Part shown: piece after piece, positions 16,001 to 25,104 of the stretch
Numbering within the stretch: the first letter of the stretch is position 1
Layout: every line of letters starts with the position of its first letter
Assembly: GCF_000191045.1 (NCBI RefSeq)
Contig: NC_015185.1
Location: 874,501 to 938,500 of the forward strand
DNA: 64,000 nt
From: Desulfurobacterium thermolithotrophum DSM 11699
GTDB lineage: Bacteria; Aquificota; Aquificia; Desulfurobacteriales; Desulfurobacteriaceae
Direction: 5' to 3'
The notes under the pieces: model-generated
The model's input: only the letters and a program-made list of their open reading frames with translations
What the model was told of the DNA's origin: nothing
Databases searched by the model: none
Made by a program: the position numbers and the translations under genes

Positions 16001-17003
16001 TTAACTTCCCGTATCTTTCTATATTTTTTTCTATGTGTTCGTTTAGATAAGATTCTGCAAACTGAGAAGCTACTTTTACAGCATTTTTTATCGCTTTTGC
16101 ATTAGAACTTCCATGAGCAATTATAACAGGAGCCTTTACACCAAGAAGAGGAGCTCCACCCCACTCGGCGTAATCTATTCTTTTTTTAAAGCTCTTTATA
16201 GCAGGCTTTAGAGTAATAGCTCCAAGCTTAGAAATAAAATGACTTTCTATTTCTTCCTTTAAAATCTTTGCCAAAATTTTGGCAAGACTTTCACTAAGTT
16301 TTAAGGCAACGTTTCCTACAAAACCATCACAAACTATAACATCAAACTTTCCAGAGTAAATATCTCTTCCTTCTGCATTTCCGATAAAGTTTAGACCTTT
16401 TTCTCTTGCTGCTTTTAAAAGCTTGTAAGCTTCTTTTGTTAAGTCGTTTCCTTTAACTTCTTCTTCTCCAATGTTAAGAAGTCCTACTTTGGGATTCTCT
16501 TCTTTCAAGACATATTTTGCGTAGGCTTCTCCCATTATGGCAAATTGAAGAAGATGCACAGGCTTACAATCAACGTTTGCTCCAACATCAAGGAGAAAAG
16601 TCTTTCCTGATAGGCTAGGAAGAATTGTAGATATAGCTGGTCTTTCTACACCTTTCAATCTACCAAGAGTAAAAAGAGATATAGCCATTACAGCACCGGT
16701 ATTTCCAGCACTTACGAAAGCATCTGCCAACTTATCTTTTAGTAATTTCGTACCGATATGAAGAGAAGAGTTCTTTTTTTTCAATGCCTTTGAAGGCAGT
16801 TCATCCATTGAAACTACATCATCAGCGTGAACAATTTCTATTTTCTCAATAGGGAAAGAATACTTTGAGAGCTCTTTTTTTATTTGAGATTCATCTCCAA
16901 CTAAAATTACCTTAATACCAAACTCTTTTGCGGCCTGAACAGCTCCCATAACTGGAACATGGGGGGCATTGTCTCCCCCCATAGCATCCAGAACAACTTT
17001 CAT
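15990..17003 (-). CDS. plsX: Phosphate acyltransferase PlsX
   Basis: A 337-residue enzyme making acyl-phosphate from acyl-ACP for phospholipid synthesis. Seen: VLDAMGGDNAPHVPVMGA at the start, SAGNTGAVMA and DVGANVDCKPVHL. It follows rpmF without a gap (the rpmF stop abuts the plsX ATG) and overlaps fabH, giving the classical DUF177-rpmF-plsX-fabH order. Confidence 0.96.
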   Translation of the reverse strand: MKVVLDAMGGDNAPHVPVMGAVQAAKEFGIKVILVGDESQIKKELSKYSFPIEKIEIVHADDVVSMDELPSKALKKKNSSLHIGTKLLKDKLADAFVSAGNTGAVMAISLFTLGRLKGVERPAISTILPSLSGKTFLLDVGANVDCKPVHLLQFAIMGEAYAKYVLKEENPKVGLLNIGEEEVKGNDLTKEAYKLLKAAREKGLNFIGNAEGRDIYSGKFDVIVCDGFVGNVALKLSESLAKILAKILKEEIESHFISKLGAITLKPAIKSFKKRIDYAEWGGAPLLGVKAPVIIAHGSSNAKAIKNAVKVASQFAESYLNEHIEKNIERYGKLNGY

Positions 17004-17183
17004 TTACTCTTCTACCTCGACTACAGTTTCTCCTTTGTAGTATCCGCAGTGCTTACAAACTCTGTGTGGAAGCTTTGGATTTAAGCAGTTTGGACATACA
17101 GATATAGCAGGATTCTTGGCTTTCCAGTGAGTTCTTCTCTTGTCTCTTCTTGTCCTTGAAACTTTTCTCTTTGGAACTGCCAT
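17004..17183 (-). CDS. rpmF: 50S ribosomal protein L32
   Basis: A 59-residue protein read directly from the sequence: [20 protein letters not shown], then a zinc ribbon with CPNC and CKHC pairs, ending in an acidic tail. All four Cys are present, so this is the zinc-binding form. The gene is bounded by the DUF177 gene (1-nt gap) and plsX. Confidence 0.97.
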   Translation of the reverse strand: MAVPKRKVSRTRRDKRRTHWKAKNPAISVCPNCLNPKLPHRVCKHCGYYKGETVVEVEE

Positions 17184-17184
17184 C

Positions 17185-17694
17185 TCACTTCTCCTTTTCT
17201 TTAAGTTTATCTTTAAAAGTTTTCAATTTTTCCCACCGTTTATCCTCTTCTATGCTTCCTTCTTCAAAAGGAACATCTGGCACTTGACACTGCTCATCAC
17301 ACAAAGGTTTTAATGGAAGATTAAGAAGTACCTGCTCCTTAACAACCTCTGCAAGGTCAAGTGCATCGCTGTCAGCAAATTTTACATCAAGATCACCTGC
17401 CTTTATTTCTCCACCAGTAATTTCAGAAGTTGGCATTAACTGGTAATAAAAGCTTTTTCTCATCTTTTCTTTGAAACTCTTATTGCATCTACTACAAATT
17501 AATTCAACCTCACCTTCTATCCTTCCGTAAATATCATATCCTACAGGCTTTTTGTAGACCTCTATGTGAAGTTTAAAAGGTGTTGAAGACACAACTTCTT
17601 CCTTCGGTAATTCCAGTAATGAAGGTTGTATCTCCGTATCAACTTTAATTGGCTCTTTATCCGTTACCTCGTTAAGATTAATTTTCCTCTTCAT
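17185..17694 (-). CDS. DUF177/YceD-family protein
   Basis: A 169-residue protein with the DUF177 hallmark C-x-x-C (ICSRCNKSF), a central acidic beta region and the [13 protein letters not shown] motif, giving a second Cys pair. Homologues are linked with large-subunit rRNA (23S) metabolism and almost always precede rpmF. The start at 17694 ([10 protein letters not shown]) begins the conserved part; the frame remains open up to 17763 but has no clear ribosome site there. Confidence 0.88.
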   Translation of the reverse strand: MKRKINLNEVTDKEPIKVDTEIQPSLLELPKEEVVSSTPFKLHIEVYKKPVGYDIYGRIEGEVELICSRCNKSFKEKMRKSFYYQLMPTSEITGGEIKAGDLDVKFADSDALDLAEVVKEQVLLNLPLKPLCDEQCQVPDVPFEEGSIEEDKRWEKLKTFKDKLKEKEK

Positions 17695-17818
17695 CTTACA
17701 CCTATGATAAGATTGGTTCAAATTTCGCTTGGTAAAGTTATGCGGAAATGAACTTCTTTGCAAATTGATTAAACTGTTAATAACTTTAGCTTGAACTTTC
17801 TAATAATTGGAGGAATTT

Positions 17819-18367
17819 ATGAAAAAACTACTTTTTTCACTCTCGATGGTAGCAGTTACATCTTTAACTGCTCAAGGAAGCGACAAAATTCTAGCAAAAG
17901 TAAATGGAAAACCAATAACAGAATCGCAATTAGAGGAAGTTTTAAAAGGGCTTCCAGCAAAGTATAACTCTGTGAAAAATAATCCTCAGTTTCAATCTCA
18001 GGTTCTTAACAGTCTTATAAATCAAGAACTCCTTTATCAGGAAGCAAAAAAAGAAGGCATAGAAAAGAATGCAAAAGTACAAAGACAGATAAAAGAAGCA
18101 AAAGAACAAATACTTATCAATGCTCTTCTTGAAAAACACTTGAAAATAAGTAAGGTAAAGGTTTCAGACAAGGAAGCTAGAGCTTTTTATGAAAAGAATA
18201 AAAAACGGTTTACAGATGCAAACGGTAAACAAATTTCTTTTGAGGCTGTAAAACTTTTCATAGTCCAAAGCTTAGAACAACAAAAGAGAAGACAGCTTCT
18301 ATCAGCATCTCTTAATAGATACATTGAAAAACTTAAGAAGGAAAACAAAGTCGAAATATTAAAGTAA
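17819..18367 (+). CDS. SurA-N-like periplasmic chaperone without PPIase domain
   Basis: A 182-residue protein with a signal peptide (MKKLLFSLSMVAVTSLTAQG), then the SurA/PrsA N-terminal helical domain: AKVNGKPITESQLEE and LNSLINQELLYQEAKKEGIE. No parvulin domain is present. It is followed 16 nt later by a second SurA-like protein that has one, so the two may act as a pair in outer-membrane protein folding. Start chosen at 17819, which has GGAGG. Confidence 0.8.
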   Translation: MKKLLFSLSMVAVTSLTAQGSDKILAKVNGKPITESQLEEVLKGLPAKYNSVKNNPQFQSQVLNSLINQELLYQEAKKEGIEKNAKVQRQIKEAKEQILINALLEKHLKISKVKVSDKEARAFYEKNKKRFTDANGKQISFEAVKLFIVQSLEQQKRRQLLSASLNRYIEKLKKENKVEILK

Positions 18368-18383
18368 ACTATAGGAGGAGCTG

Positions 18384-19235
18384 ATGAAAAGGCTTCTTGT
18401 TTTTTTCTTAGTGATGGTTTTATTAACTCTTCCTTCTTATGCAAAAATCGTTGATTACATTGTTGCAGTAGTTAATGGAGAACCTATTCTTTACAGCGAA
18501 CTTTTAGATTATGCAAAAACTAACAGAATAAATAACCTAAAAGCTGCAAGAGATTCTCTCATAGAAAGGAAAATACTTCTTACCGAAGCTAAGTCTGAAG
18601 GTTTAGCGGTTTCTGATGAGGAGCTTAATAGAGCTCTTGAAAACTTCATTAAAAATAGCGGATTCAAGTCTAAGGAAGAATTTGAGAAAGCTCTTAAGAA
18701 AGAGGGCTTAACGTTAGAAGAAGTAAAAGAAAAACTAAAAGAACAGCTATTAGTTGCAAAGTTAATTGGAAGAAATGTTAAGTCAAAAATTCGCGTTAGC
18801 GACATTGAAGTAGAAAAGGTTTGTAAAGAAAAGAAGAAAAAGCCTGTAAGAGAAGTTTACTACATTTACGTTAAAGATAAACAAAAGGCTAATAGGATTA
18901 TGGAAATCCTTGATTCGGGTATTCCTTTTGAGAAAGTTGCGAAAGAGTACTCAGAAGATAAAGCAACTGCCCAAAACGGAGGATATCTTGGAAAAGTAAC
19001 AAAGGGTTCTCTTATAAAACCTCTTGATATTGCTGTATGGTCAACAAAGCCAAAAACGTATAAGCTTGTTGAGACAAAAGGAGGCTATTACATTATCTAC
19101 GTCAAGAAAGAAGAAATAGAAAAGTGTGATAAGAATAGAATAAGAGAAGAGCTCTATGTGAAAAAGTTTCAAAAGGCTTTAAAAGATTACATAGATTCTT
19201 TAAAGTCAAAAGCTAGTGTTAAAGTTTATCTTTAA
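18384..19235 (+). CDS. SurA-type peptidyl-prolyl isomerase / chaperone
   Basis: A 283-residue periplasmic protein with signal peptide (MKRLLVFFLVMVLLTLPSYA), SurA-like N-terminal domain (IVAVVNGEPILYSELLDYAK) and one parvulin domain at ~150-255 (VREVYYIYVKDKQKA, FEKVAKEYSEDKATAQNGG, YKLVETKGGYYIIYV). It catalyses prolyl cis-trans isomerisation and escorts outer-membrane proteins. Shares an operon with the preceding SurA-N protein. Confidence 0.88.
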   Translation: MKRLLVFFLVMVLLTLPSYAKIVDYIVAVVNGEPILYSELLDYAKTNRINNLKAARDSLIERKILLTEAKSEGLAVSDEELNRALENFIKNSGFKSKEEFEKALKKEGLTLEEVKEKLKEQLLVAKLIGRNVKSKIRVSDIEVEKVCKEKKKKPVREVYYIYVKDKQKANRIMEILDSGIPFEKVAKEYSEDKATAQNGGYLGKVTKGSLIKPLDIAVWSTKPKTYKLVETKGGYYIIYVKKEEIEKCDKNRIREELYVKKFQKALKDYIDSLKSKASVKVYL

Positions 19236-19303
19236 AGAGCTTGTAGAGCTCTTCTTTTCTTTGTAAATTTGAAAATCCAAAATTCTGTAAAAAGGGAGAT
19301 AGG

Positions 19304-19957
19304 TTGGTTGTAGTAAGACTCAAACCTCTTGAAGAAATTCTTGAAACTTTGAAAGGTTTTAAAAGAGTTTTTATTTTCGGTTGTGAGTTAGGTTCTAGTA
19401 GATGTAAAAATGGAGGATTGAAAGAAGCAAAAAATTTAGGTGAAGAATTGGAGAAGTTTGGATTTAAGGTAACAGGAATCAGAAGTCCTGGGGGAACATG
19501 TGTTCTTGAAAGAATTGCATCACCAGAAAGAAATCTCTTAAAAGAGGCTGAAGAGAGTTCTGATGTAATACTTTCTCTTGCTTGTGGGGCAGGTACACAG
19601 CTTATTGCAGAGAATGTTGATATACCAGTTTTAACAGGAGTCAGTACCATTTTTATAGGTGCAGAAAGGAAAGGAAAATACTTTGACGAATATTGCATTG
19701 CCTGTGGAGACTGTATCATATCTAAGACTGGTGGAATATGTCCCGTAGCAAGGTGTCCAAAATCTCTTACTGCTGGGCCATGTGGTGGTGCAATAGATGG
19801 AAAATGTGAAATTGATCCATCTATGCCTTGTATCTGGTATACAATTGCTCAGCGTTTAGAAAAACTAAATCAGCCTGATGTCCTTCTAAAGCTCAAAACA
19901 CCTATGAGAGACTATAGAAAATCCATATATCCCAGGAGATTTGTTGTGGAGGATTAA
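19304..19957 (+). CDS. metV: Methylenetetrahydrofolate reductase partner protein MetV
   Basis: A 217-residue MTHFR_C-type protein with Cys clusters FGCELGSSRCKNGG, CIACGDCIISKTGGICPVARC and TAGPCGGAIDGKC that suggest zinc/iron-sulfur binding. In acetogens and several autotrophs MetV pairs with MetF, which follows here after 2 nt. The TTG start at 19304 follows GGGAG by 5 nt. The role in electron delivery is known for the family, not shown here. Confidence 0.85.
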   Translation: MVVVRLKPLEEILETLKGFKRVFIFGCELGSSRCKNGGLKEAKNLGEELEKFGFKVTGIRSPGGTCVLERIASPERNLLKEAEESSDVILSLACGAGTQLIAENVDIPVLTGVSTIFIGAERKGKYFDEYCIACGDCIISKTGGICPVARCPKSLTAGPCGGAIDGKCEIDPSMPCIWYTIAQRLEKLNQPDVLLKLKTPMRDYRKSIYPRRFVVED

Positions 19958-19959
19958 CT

Positions 19960-20847
19960 TTGAGCTTTTCAAAGAAAATAAAAAATGGAAAGTTCATAAT
20001 AACTGCTGAAGTTGCTCCGCCAAGAGGAATTGAATGGAAAACAGTTATTGAAAGCATAGAACCTTTAAAAGGAAAAGTTGACGCTTTCAATGTTACAGAT
20101 AATCAACGTTCCATGGTTAGAATGTCCTCACTTGCAATGTCTAAACTTCTTCTTGATTCAGGATTTGAACCAATATTCCAGCTTACCTGTAGAGATAGAA
20201 ACAGAATCGCTCTTCAATCAGAACTTTTGGGTGCAGCAGCATTAGGAATAAAAAATGTGTGCTTGATGACTGGAGACTTCACAACCCTTGGAGATCAGCC
20301 GGATGCAAAACCAGTATTTGATATCGATTCTATCCATCTTATCCAAACAGCTAAAAAGCTTGAAAGTGGAGTACTCTTAAACGGAAAAGAGTTAAAAGGA
20401 GTTCCAAATTTTACAGTTGGTGCTGTTTACAATCCATTTGCTGGTCCTAAAGTTTTACAGGTTTGGAAATTAAGGAAAAAAATAGAAGCAGGAGCAGAGT
20501 TTATTCAAACGCAGCCCGTTTACGATGTACGTGTAGCAAAAGATGTTCATGATTTAATAGAAAGCTTGGGAGCTATTCCTATAATAGGACTTCTCCCCAT
20601 AAAAAGTTTAAAAATGGCAAACTTTATGAAAAAACTCAATCCTACTTCCATTCCTAACAGGCTAATTGAAGGACTTGAAAGGGCAAATAATCCAGCTCAG
20701 TATGGATGGGATTACGTTATAGATATTGCCCATGCGATTGCAGAATTTGGAAAGGGTATACACTTTATGTTAGTTGGGAAAACTGCTGAACTTGCAGCAT
20801 TTATTGACTATTTAAGGAATAACAGTCCTTATAATCACAAGTTTTAG
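19960..20847 (+). CDS. metF: Methylenetetrahydrofolate reductase MetF
   Basis: A 295-residue flavoprotein with the TIM-barrel start ITAEVAPPRGIEWKTVIESI and the FAD-site stretches FNVTDNQRS, FQLTCRDRNRIALQSELLGA and ETQPVYDV-like IQTQPVYDV. It reduces methylene-THF to methyl-THF for methionine and C1 metabolism. TTG start, coupled to metV. The MetV/MetF form is typical of ferredoxin-linked or multi-subunit reductases. Confidence 0.93.
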   Translation: MSFSKKIKNGKFIITAEVAPPRGIEWKTVIESIEPLKGKVDAFNVTDNQRSMVRMSSLAMSKLLLDSGFEPIFQLTCRDRNRIALQSELLGAAALGIKNVCLMTGDFTTLGDQPDAKPVFDIDSIHLIQTAKKLESGVLLNGKELKGVPNFTVGAVYNPFAGPKVLQVWKLRKKIEAGAEFIQTQPVYDVRVAKDVHDLIESLGAIPIIGLLPIKSLKMANFMKKLNPTSIPNRLIEGLERANNPAQYGWDYVIDIAHAIAEFGKGIHFMLVGKTAELAAFIDYLRNNSPYNHKF

Positions 20848-20855
20848 GAGAAGTT

Positions 20856-21539
20856 ATGAACATTCCTGTTCATGTTGGAATAATAATGGATGGAAACGGT
20901 CGCTGGGCAAGAAAAAGAGGTCTTCCTAGAGTGGAGGGACATAGAGAGGGAGCAAAAGTAACTGAAGAAATAGTCATTGCTGCAAGCAAACTAGGAATAA
21001 AATACCTTTCTTTATATGCCTTTTCGACTGAAAATTGGAAAAGACCAAAAGAAGAGGTGAATTTTCTTTTTCATCTTATGTATGAATACGTTAAGAATAA
21101 ACTATCTCTTTTTCTTGATAATAACGTTCGTTTTAGAGCAATGGGAAGACTTTGGGAACTTCCTGATTATCTCCAGGAAGGTTTTAAAGAGATAGAAGAA
21201 AAAACTCTTCACTGCGATGGAATGGTTGCAGTTTTTGCAGTTAATTACGGTGGAAGACAGGAAATTCTTGATGCCGTTAATAGAGCAATAAAAGCAGGAG
21301 AAAAAGAAATTACTGAAGAAATTTTAAGAAAATACTTATACATACCTGAACTTCCTAATTTAGATCTTCTCATAAGAACAAGTGGAGAGCTAAGAATCTC
21401 AAACTTTCTTATATGGCACTCTGCTTATACAGAGCTCTGGTTCACTAAAACTTTGTGGCCTGATTTTACAGAAGAAGAATTTAAAAAAGCTATAGAAGAC
21501 TTTAAGAAAAGAGAAAGACGATTTGGTGGTATCAAATGA
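20856..21539 (+). CDS. uppS: Undecaprenyl diphosphate synthase
   Basis: A 227-residue cis-prenyltransferase that makes the C55 carrier for cell-wall glycans. Seen: the catalytic Asp in IIMDGNGRWARKRG, AFSTENWKRPKEEV and the C-terminal RTSGELRISNFLIW. The usual following WQ is WH here, a mild deviation. It overlaps cdsA by 4 nt, the normal uppS-cdsA pairing. Confidence 0.95.
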   Translation: MNIPVHVGIIMDGNGRWARKRGLPRVEGHREGAKVTEEIVIAASKLGIKYLSLYAFSTENWKRPKEEVNFLFHLMYEYVKNKLSLFLDNNVRFRAMGRLWELPDYLQEGFKEIEEKTLHCDGMVAVFAVNYGGRQEILDAVNRAIKAGEKEITEEILRKYLYIPELPNLDLLIRTSGELRISNFLIWHSAYTELWFTKTLWPDFTEEEFKKAIEDFKKRERRFGGIK

Positions 21540-22288
21540 AACAAAGGGTAATTGGAGCTTTCTTTGTTATTCTCTATGCTGTTTTTATGATTGTTTCTCC
21601 TTACAAATTTTATGTTTCTCTTGTTTATCTTCTTGGTGTTGGAATGATTTCAGAGCTTTCTAATTTTACAGGACTTAAAGATAGTAAAACACCGATAGTA
21701 GTTATTTTTTCAATTCTTTTCTTTGTCGGTATCTATATTTCTCATCTTTCTTTTCTTCTACCTACAGCAGCAATCATTTTTCTATTCGGATACTTCATAA
21801 TTATAGAAGGAAAGGTTCCTAATAAATTTTTAGCAATTACAGGCTTTTTTGTATATCTTCTTATTGGAGTGATAGCTATTGGTAAACTTTCAAAAGATTA
21901 CTTTGTTCTTCTTCTAAGTATAGTCTGGTCTGTTGATACGTTTGCCTATCTTGTGGGAAAATACTTTGGTAAAAGAAAGCTAATTTCGGAAATAAGCCCG
22001 AAAAAAACAGTAGAAGGGGCAATAGGAGGAGCTATTGGAGGAGTAGTAGTTTCTCTGATAATCGGAAAATACTTGGGTATTTTTGAAATTTCATTACTTA
22101 CAGCATTTTCTCTTTTTGTCTTAACGATAATTTCTCAAATTGGAGATCTTGTTGAAAGTTACATTAAGAGAGTTTTTGGAGTTAAAGATTCAGGTACTAT
22201 AATACCTGGACATGGTGGTTTGCTCGATAGGCTTGATAGTAGTATTGCAGTTGCACCATTTTTAGTTGTTTTTGGGGGATTACAGTGA
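21536..22288 (+). CDS. cdsA: Phosphatidate cytidylyltransferase
   Basis: A 250-residue polytopic membrane enzyme forming CDP-diacylglycerol. The family signature is visible in SWSVDTFAY-like IVWSVDTFAYLVGKYFGKRK, ISPKKTVEGAIGG and the C-terminal KDSGTIIPGHGGLLDRLDS. About seven hydrophobic segments. It overlaps hypE by 4 nt, tying membrane-lipid and hydrogenase genes into one transcript. Confidence 0.94.
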   Translation: MKQRVIGAFFVILYAVFMIVSPYKFYVSLVYLLGVGMISELSNFTGLKDSKTPIVVIFSILFFVGIYISHLSFLLPTAAIIFLFGYFIIIEGKVPNKFLAITGFFVYLLIGVIAIGKLSKDYFVLLLSIVWSVDTFAYLVGKYFGKRKLISEISPKKTVEGAIGGAIGGVVVSLIIGKYLGIFEISLLTAFSLFVLTIISQIGDLVESYIKRVFGVKDSGTIIPGHGGLLDRLDSSIAVAPFLVVFGGLQ

Positions 22289-23274
22289 AAGTAGAAATAG
22301 GTCATGGAAGTGGAGGAAAGCTAACAAGAGAACTAATAGAAAATCTTTTTCTCAAATATTTTTCTTTTCCAGAATTAACATCTCTTCAAGACGCATCTTA
22401 CTTAGAAATAAACAGCAGAAAAATAGCCATGACAACAGATTCTTATGTCGTTAGACCTTATTTCTTTCCGGGGGGAGATATCGGAAAGCTAAGCATATCA
22501 GGAACTATTAATGATTTAACAGTTAGCGGTGCAGTTCCAGAGTTTATTTCTGTTGGATTTATTCTTGAAGAAGGATTAGCTTTCTCTGATCTTGAAAAAA
22601 TAGTTAAAAGCATGGCAGATACAGCAAAAAAAGCTGGAATAAAAATAGCTGCCGGAGATACAAAAGTTGTAGAAAAAGGAAAGTGTGATGGTCTTTACGT
22701 AAACACTACAGGTATAGGAAAAGTTGTTAAACCTCTTTCTCCAAAATTTGCAAAACCAGGAGACCTTGTAATTGTAACGGGATTTATAGGAGATCACGGA
22801 ATAGCCATATCTCTTGCAAGGGAAGAATTTGAAGTAGAAACAGGTGTTTTAAGCGATTGTGCTCCATTAAACTCTCTTCTTGTACCTCTTTTAGATATTG
22901 AAGGTTTAAGATGGATGAGAGATCCTACAAGAGGTGGACTTGCCACAGTTTTGATAGAATTTTCTGAGATCTCTGGTTTAGGTGTAAAGCTTTATGAAGA
23001 AAAAATACCAGTAAGAGAAGAAGTTCGATTTGTTTGTGATATGTTAGGTTACGATCCTTTATATCTTGCAAATGAGGGAAAAGCAGTAGTTATCGTAGAC
23101 AAAAAAGATGCTGAAGTTATCCTTGAGAAGCTAAGATCACATGCTCTTGGAAAAAATGCGGAAATAATTGGAGAAGTTACAGATGAAATAAATGATGTTC
23201 GTCTTATTACATCAATCGGAGGCGAAAGAAGATTGGAACTTCTTGAAGAAGATCCCCTTCCAAGGATTTGTTAA
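22285..23274 (+). CDS. hypE: Hydrogenase maturation protein HypE
   Basis: A 329-residue AIR-synthase-fold protein that dehydrates the carbamoylated C-terminal Cys to give the cyanide ligands of [NiFe] hydrogenase. Seen: GHGSGGKLTRELI, MTTDSYVV, AAGDTKVVEKGKCDG, DPTRGGLATVL and the diagnostic PRIC C-terminus. This end distinguishes it from SelD, which has a catalytic Cys/Sec near its N-terminus. GTG start overlapping cdsA. Confidence 0.95.
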   Translation: MKVEIGHGSGGKLTRELIENLFLKYFSFPELTSLQDASYLEINSRKIAMTTDSYVVRPYFFPGGDIGKLSISGTINDLTVSGAVPEFISVGFILEEGLAFSDLEKIVKSMADTAKKAGIKIAAGDTKVVEKGKCDGLYVNTTGIGKVVKPLSPKFAKPGDLVIVTGFIGDHGIAISLAREEFEVETGVLSDCAPLNSLLVPLLDIEGLRWMRDPTRGGLATVLIEFSEISGLGVKLYEEKIPVREEVRFVCDMLGYDPLYLANEGKAVVIVDKKDAEVILEKLRSHALGKNAEIIGEVTDEINDVRLITSIGGERRLELLEEDPLPRIC

Positions 23275-24033
23275 ATGGTAGGTCATGAACTGTTAATGGT
23301 TTTCTTTGCTTATTTTTTTATACTTGCAGTAGTTTTATTTGATATAAAAAGTGGTATTGGAATTTGGAAAGATATTTTCGTAGCTTCTATTTTATCAATA
23401 ATCCAACTTGTAGGAATTGGATTTGTTTTACTTTTTCTTTTAAAATTTCATTCTAATGTTTTAAACTTTTTCTTTGTATTTTTGTTTTTCCTAAACGCTT
23501 CTCTCATATCTTTAAGGAGATTTGACTTTAAGGCTTACAGCAAATTTAATGGATTTTTAATCATATTTTTTTCTATATCTTTGCTCTCTACGATTTCTCT
23601 TTTTGTCTTCTACCTTGCTGGAATACTTCACTTTAAAGCAAACAGTATTATCCCTATTTCTGGTTTAATTGCTGCAGCGGGAATGAGAAGTCTTTCTCTT
23701 TCTTTTAGTTACTACAAAACAAAACTTAAAGATATAGAGGACATAATTGTAGGAATGGCAGCAATTGGAGCTACAGATATTGAAATATTCAAATTCATTT
23801 TCAAAGAACTAATTCAAAATGTAACAGTTCCTATTAGAGATATGCTGAGATCTTCAGGGATTGTTCATATTCCAGGAATAATGGTTGGACTTTTAATGGC
23901 AGGTGTGATGCCTGTTAAAGCTGCCATTACTCAGTTTGCTTTTCTTTCTGCAACGTTATTTCAATTTACATTTGTTCCAGCATTAGCTCTTTTCCTACTT
24001 ATAAAAATATTTGGTTTGAAGATAGAGGTTTGA
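23275..24033 (+). CDS. UPF0014 / FetB-like ABC permease
   Basis: A 252-residue membrane protein with seven hydrophobic helices and the UPF0014 core: AAAGMRSLSLSF, ATDIEIFKFIF and HIPGIMVGLLMAGVMP. Relatives (FetB, ALS3/STAR2) are permeases linked to metal or UDP-sugar transport. The gene starts directly after the hypE stop and ends 1 nt before hypD, so it sits inside the hydrogenase-maturation operon. No ATPase partner is adjacent. Nickel or iron handling for hydrogenase is possible but unproven. Confidence 0.82.
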   Translation: MVGHELLMVFFAYFFILAVVLFDIKSGIGIWKDIFVASILSIIQLVGIGFVLLFLLKFHSNVLNFFFVFLFFLNASLISLRRFDFKAYSKFNGFLIIFFSISLLSTISLFVFYLAGILHFKANSIIPISGLIAAAGMRSLSLSFSYYKTKLKDIEDIIVGMAAIGATDIEIFKFIFKELIQNVTVPIRDMLRSSGIVHIPGIMVGLLMAGVMPVKAAITQFAFLSATLFQFTFVPALALFLLIKIFGLKIEV

Positions 24034-24034
24034 T

Positions 24035-25081
24035 ATGAAAGAAAAAATAGAAAAACTTATTAAGACTATTCATGATGTAGCTCCTAAAGATAGAAAAGTC
24101 AAGATAATGAATGTTTGTGGTTCCCACGAACATACAATTACCTACAGCGGAATGCGATCTTTAATGCCTGAAACAATTGAGCTTGTGCCAGGTCCAGGTT
24201 GCCCTGTATGCGTTTGTTCTGAAAGCGATATAGTAAATGCTATAAACTTGTCAAAAAGAGAAGATACAATTCTTGCTACATATGGAGATATGCTTAGAGT
24301 TCCAACTCAGATAGGTTCTATTAGAAGTAGTGGTGGAAACTATAAAATGGTTTCTGCTCCTCATGAGGTCTTAAAGATCGCTAAGGAAAATCCTGAAAAA
24401 AATGTAGTCTTTTTTTCTATCGGATTTGAAACAACCACAGCTCCAACAGCAGCGCTAATAGAAATGGGACTTCCTAAAAATGTTACTGTCTTAACATCCC
24501 AAAAGCTTACTCCTGAAATTATGGAAGTTTTAGTAAAAGATTCAGAAGTTGGAGTTGATGCTTTCGTTGCACCTGGTCATGTTTCAGCAATTGTTGGTGC
24601 TGATGCGTGGAAGATTTTTCCAAAAAAATATGGAATTCCTACAGTAGTTGCAGGTTTTGAACCTGAGAATTTGCTTTTAGCAATTTTAAAGATATTGCTT
24701 CAAATAAAAGAAGGAAAAGCAGAATTAGAAAACGTCTATAGAGGAGTTGTAAAACAAGAAGGAAATAAAAAAGCTCAAGAACTCATGTATAAGTATTTTG
24801 AAAAAGCCGATGTAAATTGGAGAGGAATAGGTTACATTCCTAAATCGGGGCTTGAATTTAGAAAAGAATACGATCATATAAATGCTAAGAAAGTTTTTAA
24901 TTTGCCAGAAATTGAAGAAAAGAAAGTTGCAGGGTGTATTTGCGATAAAATCGTTTTAGGAAAAGCTTATCCAACTGAATGCAAGCTTTTTGGAAAAGTA
25001 TGTACTCCGAGAAGTCCAAAAGGTCCTTGTATGGTTTCATTGGAAGGTGCTTGTAACATCTGGTATAGATTTGGAAAATAA
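24035..25081 (+). CDS. hypD: Hydrogenase formation protein HypD
   Basis: A 348-residue scaffold that assembles the Fe(CN)2CO group with HypC. The essential motifs are present: CGSHEHTI with the metal-site Cys, GPGCPVCVC, TFATYGD-like ILATYGDMLRVP, and the C-terminal [4Fe-4S] cysteines (CICDKIVLG, CKLFGKVCTPRSPKGPCMVS). No hydrogenase structural genes are in this window. Confidence 0.96.
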   Translation: MKEKIEKLIKTIHDVAPKDRKVKIMNVCGSHEHTITYSGMRSLMPETIELVPGPGCPVCVCSESDIVNAINLSKREDTILATYGDMLRVPTQIGSIRSSGGNYKMVSAPHEVLKIAKENPEKNVVFFSIGFETTTAPTAALIEMGLPKNVTVLTSQKLTPEIMEVLVKDSEVGVDAFVAPGHVSAIVGADAWKIFPKKYGIPTVVAGFEPENLLLAILKILLQIKEGKAELENVYRGVVKQEGNKKAQELMYKYFEKADVNWRGIGYIPKSGLEFRKEYDHINAKKVFNLPEIEEKKVAGCICDKIVLGKAYPTECKLFGKVCTPRSPKGPCMVSLEGACNIWYRFGK

Positions 25082-25104
25082 AATCGTATAGGTAAGAGGA
25101 AGTA

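Noticed and set aside
22285-23274. SelD (selenophosphate synthetase) as an explanation of the selenoprotein
   Set aside because: The protein ends in PRIC and lacks the N-terminal catalytic Cys/Sec of SelD; it is HypE. No selenium machinery was found in the window.
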